Source of the DNA: 66-474 sp050738155
GTDB taxonomy: Bacteria; Pseudomonadota; Gammaproteobacteria; Xanthomonadales; Rhodanobacteraceae
Assembly: GCA_050738155.1 (NCBI GenBank)
Contig: JBOHYW010000086.1
Coordinates: 1-14,676 of the forward strand
Direction: 5' to 3'
Length of the DNA: 14,676 nt
Position numbers and translations under genes: made by a program. This document shows, piece after piece, positions 13,340-14,676 of the stretch (position 1 is its first letter; each line of letters opens with the position of its first letter). The notes under the pieces are model-generated. The model did no database searches, was not told where the DNA came from, and saw only the letters and a program-made list of their open reading frames with translations.

Positions 13340-13647
13340 CGTCAGCCCTCATCACGGCTGATCGATGCCAGCCCCGCGCGACGATAGCGGCACGCCGCCT
13401 TTTGCGGCAAGCTGCGCCGCAACGGAACTGCGGCACTTGCCACGAATTGGCACATGGAGCGAAGAGCACGAGCCTTGACGCGGATGAACGTGGAAAGCCA
13501 CGAATGGAGCTTTTATCGGCTTTGGTCCGGATTGAATGGCTCTTGCGCTTGTGGGTTGAAGAGCGGAAGCACGGACACGGATAAGTGCGGAAACGGCGGA
13601 TACAGCGCTTGATCCGCGTCCAAAGGCTCTGCGGTTCGCCCGAATGC
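13340..13647. other. kynA-transporter gap, no gene recognised
   Basis: This 308-bp stretch has no convincing coding sequence. It contains short scattered inverted words (GACGCGGAT at 13477-13485 and ATCCGCGTC at 13612-13620; near-repeats of CCACGAATGG and CACGAATTGG) that look like remnants of intergenic repeats. A minus-strand open frame crosses it but is rich in Arg/Ser/Cys and resembles no family. The transporter promoter should lie in its left part, but I could not identify one. Confidence 0.5.
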
Positions 13648-14502
13648 TCAACCCGACCCAAGCTCGGTGCGCACTTCCAGCAGTTCGGGGAAGAAGGTGA
13701 GGTCGAGTGCTTTTTTCAGAAATCCGACACCGGATGAGCCACCGGTGCCCTTGCGGTGGCCGATGATGCGTTCGACCGCTTTCATGTGGCGGAATCGCCA
13801 GAGTTGGAAGTTTTCCTCGACATCTACCAGCGTCTCACACAACTGGTATTCGGGCCAGTACGTATCCGGCGCTTCGTAGATGCGCTGGAACACCGGCAGC
13901 AGCGACGGCTGGTTGGTCCAGCCTTCGCGCACGTCGCGCTGCAGGATGTCTCGCGGTACCGCGTGTCCGCGCCGTGCCAGCCAGTGCAACACGGCGTCAT
14001 ACAGGCTCGGCGCATCCAGCGCCGCACGCAGCCGCGCCTGCGCGTCCGGATCGTGCTTGAACACGGCAAGCATGTCCGCGTGCTTGTTGCCGAGCAGGAA
14101 TTCCACCATGCGGTATTGCGCGGACTGAAATCCCGACGACGGTCCCAGCGCATCGCGGAACTTCAGGTACTCGTGCGGCGTCATGGTTTCCAGCACCGCC
14201 CATTCGTTGAACAACTGGTCCTGGATACGTTTGACACGCGCGAGTTTTTTCTGCGCCTGGTCGGCGCGATCGGCGTCGAGATCGGCGATGGTCGCGTCGA
14301 GCTCATGGATCATCAGCTTCAGCCACAACTCGGCCACGTGGTGCTGCACGATGAACAGCATCTCGTCGTGGTAGGCCGGATCCGACAGCGGTCGTTGCGC
14401 CGCCAGCAGCGTGTCGAGCTGCAGGTAGCTCGCGTAGGTCATGCGGCCCGCAAGATCGCGCTCGATGCCGGCTTCGAGTTCGCGCCGGTTGCTGTCTGTC
14501 AT
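13648..14502 (-). CDS. kynA: tryptophan 2,3-dioxygenase
   Basis: This 284-residue heme enzyme oxidises L-tryptophan to N-formylkynurenine. The distal histidine H54 lies in FIVQHHVAELWLK, R116 in YLKFRDALGPSSGFQS, heme ligand H239 in FRHMKAVERIIGH, and T253 in KGTGGSSG. Each is one position lower than the residue I recall for the Xanthomonas campestris enzyme (H55, R117, H240, T254), so the fold and active site are conserved. The ribosome binding site before 14502 is weak. Kynureninase and kynurenine formamidase are not in the window. Upstream it has the same two-hairpin repeat pair as hppD, starting 32 bp from the ATG, with the second copy cut by the window edge. Confidence 0.97.
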   Translation of the reverse strand: MTDSNRRELEAGIERDLAGRMTYASYLQLDTLLAAQRPLSDPAYHDEMLFIVQHHVAELWLKLMIHELDATIADLDADRADQAQKKLARVKRIQDQLFNEWAVLETMTPHEYLKFRDALGPSSGFQSAQYRMVEFLLGNKHADMLAVFKHDPDAQARLRAALDAPSLYDAVLHWLARRGHAVPRDILQRDVREGWTNQPSLLPVFQRIYEAPDTYWPEYQLCETLVDVEENFQLWRFRHMKAVERIIGHRKGTGGSSGVGFLKKALDLTFFPELLEVRTELGSG

Positions 14503-14533
14503 GAAGTGGGTTCCATTCGGAGAAGCTTTTGTG

Positions 14534-14628
14534 AAAAGTCAGGCCATGGAAGGCCGTTCTGGTGTCCGTGGTGCGAAAGCGTTGATGCAGCATGTTGATT
14601 CAGCGAAGCGGCGATCAAGGACGATCGC
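14534..14628 (-). repeat. two-hairpin repeat, first copy upstream of kynA
   Basis: The unit is 95 bp. Hairpin B (GCGATC-GTCCTT-GATCGC) lies at 14628-14611. Hairpin A is GGCC-TTCCAT-GGCC followed by TGACTTTTCAC. Stem A pairs differ from those of the hppD copies (GGCC/GGCC against GGGC/GCCC) while the loop and the TGACTTTT tail are kept. It is followed toward the gene by AAAAGCTT, similar to CAAAAGCTA before hppD. Confidence 0.82.
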
Positions 14629-14640
14629 AGAAACATTGTG

Positions 14641-14676
14641 AAAAGTCAGGCCATGGAAGGCCGCTCTGGTGTCCGT
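14641..14676 (-). repeat. two-hairpin repeat, second copy upstream of kynA (cut by window edge)
   Basis: Hairpin A and its tail match the copy at 14534 except for one base over 36 bp. The period is 107 bp. Hairpin B lies beyond the window. Confidence 0.8.

Noticed and set aside
11867..13387. Plus-strand open frame of 506 codons opposite the transporter
   Set aside because: It is rich in Arg, Gln and Glu with no hydrophobic pattern or domain. The opposite strand encodes a clear multi-helix transporter.
13326..13661. Minus-strand open frame of 111 codons in the kynA-transporter gap
   Set aside because: It is Arg/Ser/Cys-rich, overlaps both neighbours and resembles translated intergenic repeat sequence rather than a protein.

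Overview
This window looks like a GC-rich gammaproteobacterial chromosome, most likely Xanthomonadales (Xanthomonadaceae or Rhodanobacteraceae). That placement is an inference. It rests on the high GC content, on a tryptophan dioxygenase whose active-site residues sit one position from those I recall for the Xanthomonas enzyme, on the linked hppD-hmgA-kynA genes, and on many small palindromes with CATCCATG-type loops. No RNA genes other than a candidate IS110 bridge RNA and no CRISPR array were seen.

Left edge (1-970): the N-terminal part of an IS110-family DEDD transposase on the minus strand runs off the window. Its noncoding left end follows, with a foldable stretch that could be a bridge RNA, and then a cluster of REP-like palindromes.

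Respiratory region (972-6269): FNR-type boxes precede a small four-helix membrane protein, a four-gene cbb3-type oxidase operon and a SirB2-like membrane protein. The oxidase operon is ccoN, a CcoO-cytochrome c fusion, a CcoQ-like small subunit and an unusual single-helix protein with a beta-rich domain. An Anr/Fnr regulator with all four cluster cysteines and the E-x2-SR recognition helix lies next to them. Regulator and promoters therefore form a self-consistent low-oxygen module.

Aromatic amino acid region (6379-14676): on the minus strand hppD, a DUF559 nuclease-like gene, hmgA, a SAM methyltransferase and a fumarylacetoacetate hydrolase form a tyrosine/homogentisate catabolic operon. The last four are linked by 4-nt stop/start overlaps. 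Maleylacetoacetate isomerase is absent from the window. A divergent MarR regulator lies upstream of hppD. Further along the minus strand are kynA (tryptophan 2,3-dioxygenase) and a POT-family transporter that lacks the usual proton-coupling motif.

Two structures go beyond ordinary annotation. First, the DUF559 gene lies inside a 441-bp cassette bounded by 43-bp inverted repeats with 40/43 matches. The repeats are themselves palindromic, and they supply both the likely ribosome binding site and the C-terminal codons of the gene. Removing the cassette would leave hppD and hmgA about 20 bp apart. Second, a roughly 95-bp two-hairpin repeat with compensatory stem changes occurs as tandem pairs starting 31-32 bp upstream of both hppD and kynA. 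The second copy upstream of kynA is cut by the window edge. A single copy lies upstream of the Anr gene in the same orientation.
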